NCBI GenBank assembly: GCA_947846985.1
Contig: CANTUZ010000008.1
Location: 7,338,306-7,402,305 of the forward strand
Length of the DNA: 64,000 nucleotides
Reading direction: 5' to 3'
DNA from: Fratercula arctica
Lineage: Eukaryota; Chordata; Aves; Charadriiformes; Alcidae
Positions 61,578 through 64,000 of the stretch are shown here, piece by piece. A model generated the notes under the pieces. The model was not told the DNA's origin, ran no database searches, and saw only the letters and a list, made by a program, of their open reading frames with translations. Position 1 is the stretch's first letter. Each line of letters opens with the position of its first letter. The position numbers were made by a program, and so were the translations under genes.

Positions 61578-64000
61578 AGATTAAAGGCACCAGTTTCAGT
61601 ATCTCTATGCAGGAAGCTACTGCCCACAAGCCACTTACAGTGCATCCTTGCACTTTGCTGCCTGCGCCTGTTTTACACCGCAGTGAGACCTGCCATGTGC
61701 ACTGCAAAATAGCACAGCAGGGTATATCTCTGTGAACAGACTCGTACCTCAGTTATTGTTGATGGTGATAAACAATCATCTCCTGGTTAACAAAGCACAC
61801 ACCGAGTCCTATGGCTCACTTTCTGCATGATTTAACACTTCATAGATAAACTCAACAGCCCACTCTACCCTGAGTAATGAGTCAGATCTTCCTAAACACT
61901 CCGTTGAAGTTTGTTTCCACCAATGTTGCTTGCTACATCAGGGGGAGGAGGTGTCTGCGTTTCTTTTATATATATATTTTTTTTATTTATTTTATTTTTT
62001 AAGCAAACACAACTGGCAAAACTGTCAACTCTTTTTATTGTTTTCAACTTATATAAACAGAATTAAGCTGCGGGGAGTCTATTAATAAAGGCCGACACAA
62101 CAAAACCATTCACAATCTTCAAGGCAGGTTTTAATCTCCCAGAAAAAAATCAATTTTATTTAGAATAAACTAGTAGAGAATGGAGATTACTCCAGGGAAT
62201 TAGTCTTTAAAGTATGATGGAGAAATATAGATTTTCTTCTCTACAGGAATATGATGTTGCAGTGCATATAAAATGTGCCATAACAATTACACAAAGACTT
62301 CTTTAAAAATTCCAGGCTTATTAACCCTATAGCTTTCCAGAAATAAGTACTTTTGATAAAAACAAGAAAAAGCATAATTAGAGAGACAAATACTTGGAAG
62401 AGAAAGCTTAGAGCCTTGAAAAAGTTCCACTGCACTAATGAACCACTCCACCAAATCCCAGGAGGTGGAAATATATTGTGTGTGTCGACTCCAGTGCAGA
62501 AGAACTAACCTTGTGCCCTTGCTTTCCATATCTATGGCATCTCCAAACTGTCACAAAGGGATGAACACAGAGGGTGAAGTTATATTAATACAAGTTAAAT
62601 GACCGCCTGCGATACAGCTGCCAAGACCTTCACTCACAGATGGTGACACTTTGTCTTGGAGGCTGAACCTTTTCAAACAACCCGAAGAACACAAATTCTG
62701 CTTTTGGTTATACCTGTACCGGTCTGCAGCTGAGCGCTTCTTCTTCAGCTACAGCAGACAGAATGAAGCTGTTGTTACTGAACACAGAATTTGATGCATT
62801 TTCACTCCAATGTAGACACTACTGGGTTTTTAACATTCATAGCTTGGAGAAATCAGAATGACTTCAAGCCCTGACTTGACAGTGTCAGTATTTTATTTTT
62901 TAGCTCTGGTTTATATTGCTCTTAGCCAGTTAAGTGAGATCTGAACTCTGTGCCTGTAATTCCCACTGCAAAAATTTAAAGAACCTTTTGATCACTCAGA
63001 AACAACCAGCATGAAGGCTGGACTGCTTGCAAAACCACTTCTCAGCTGTTTACACTCTTTAACTGTCTATTCCTCCAAGATCTTGGTCAAGTACCAGTCA
63101 AAGCCTTCTCCTAACACTTAATTAGGGAAAATGATAATTTGTATTTTGCAGAAACTACAGAGCCACAAGTGCAGTGACAGCTTATGATCATGTCTGGTTA
63201 GAAGGAGCGTTTAGTGGCTGTTAGAGATCGCTTACACTTTCAAAAGACATTTGGCTTGCTTTTTTTTTAGACAAAGAGGCAACCTAAACACCCAAGCCTC
63301 AATACTTCATGACCCTCAGAAATTGCTTTTTAGCAGCCACAGCCACTTAGGGCAGAAGGAGATCTCGTATCTGAGCAAGGAGAAAAGTTCAGATCCAGAG
63401 CTGAGCTAAATCTTGTAACTTTCTTGTTCTTATTAAATTCAGAAATATTCATGAATACTTAACAGTTAAAATTTTGCCATTACTGCAGAAACACTTTTTC
63501 TGCCTAGAAGTTGTTGTATTCTGCCTTTGTTTATGTTTTAATTTGATTTTGCTCCAAAGCAGGCATTTTCTATATTTGCAGAGAAATTCAGTTTTCTAGT
63601 GGAACTAACCTCTCCTCCATCTGTAGAAAATACTTGGTGGCCTTACCAATACAGGAGCTTCTGCATCAGGGTTACATTACAAATAATTAAGCTAATCTTG
63701 GCATAAATGACCTGCACTAGAATAAAATGAAGCTGATGTAGATGTGGCTTACGCAGTTTGAAACCCAGTTCACACAGGTGTCGCAAATTTGCATGGGAGG
63801 GTTTGATCTGGTGCAACTCTCACTGTGTGTGGGGAAAAAAGCTTGCATATTTCTCATCAAAAGCAACATTGTGCTTGTGGGTATGGATGCTTACATACAG
63901 ATTTGGGTAGCAGTTAGCACTTCTTCCATACACCTACACTTCTGAATGAAGTTGGTAGCTATGCAACAGCTCTGCTCTTAACCACACGTCAGGGGCTCTG
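61578..64000. other. Unannotated AT-rich sequence
   Basis: No gene, RNA or repeat recognised. There is a T/A-rich run near 61965-62000 and an octamer motif at 63787-63794. Short frames at both strands have no recognisable protein content. Confidence 0.5.

Noticed and set aside
61016..61707. Two long minus-strand frames (209 and 223 codons), Lys/Arg/Glu-rich
   Set aside because: They are translations of the TTTTC/TTTCC array. A 5-bp unit without stops stays open in all frames; the protein is low-complexity and the frames overlap each other.
1..64000. Search for CRISPR arrays, operons, prophage or insertion sequences
   Set aside because: The repeat content is vertebrate (CR1, MIR-like). No spaced direct-repeat array, no closely packed genes and no bacterial-type transposase were seen.

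Overview
The window reads as nuclear DNA of a sauropsid, most probably a bird. The evidence is the repeat content: a 5'-truncated CR1 LINE (about 32770-33945), a second CR1 3' end (26430-26580), and a scatter of very old MIR-like SINE and palindromic amniote-type relics, in otherwise AT-rich single-copy sequence with low repeat density. Nothing suggests bacterial, plasmid, phage or organellar DNA. I assigned the repeats by remembered family resemblance, not by a search, so species and chromosome are undetermined.

I cannot support any protein-coding gene, tRNA, rRNA or recognisable small RNA. The long open frames fall into three groups: low-complexity translations of the two big satellite-like arrays, frames in a pyrimidine-skewed stretch that open on TTG or GTG, and isolated frames without recognisable protein content. 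The segment is a gene desert or the inside of a large intron or intergenic interval.

Layout. 1-13 kb: single-copy sequence with one MIR-like relic (about 2466-2610), a TAA/TGA-rich microsatellite (4631-4690), a C/T-skewed stretch (about 7000-8430) and two 20-bp tandem duplications. 13-22 kb: a series of MIR-like SINE relics. 22-26 kb: AT-rich sequence with a motif cluster near 23.45-23.6 kb and a perfect 22-bp palindrome. 26-34 kb: CR1 pieces and a palindromic MITE-like relic. 34-47 kb: mostly single copy, with MIR-like relics and two perfect inverted repeats. 46.9-49.3 kb: a GC-rich island with a 387-bp GAGCC-family array that contains a 95-bp higher-order repeat, followed at once by a good CTCF-type motif on the minus strand. 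49-61 kb: AT-rich, with an 86 percent identical 77-bp repeat pair (51740 and 56467) and a SOX-motif group near 57.4 kb. 61.07-61.58 kb: a very long homopyrimidine tract, (TTTTC)n passing into (TTTCC)n, with a 414-nt run without a purine. 61.6-64 kb: nothing recognised.

No genes work together here. The most useful candidates are structural or regulatory: the GAGCC array with the CTCF motif, the homopyrimidine tract, two transcription-factor motif clusters and the unclassified dispersed repeat pair.
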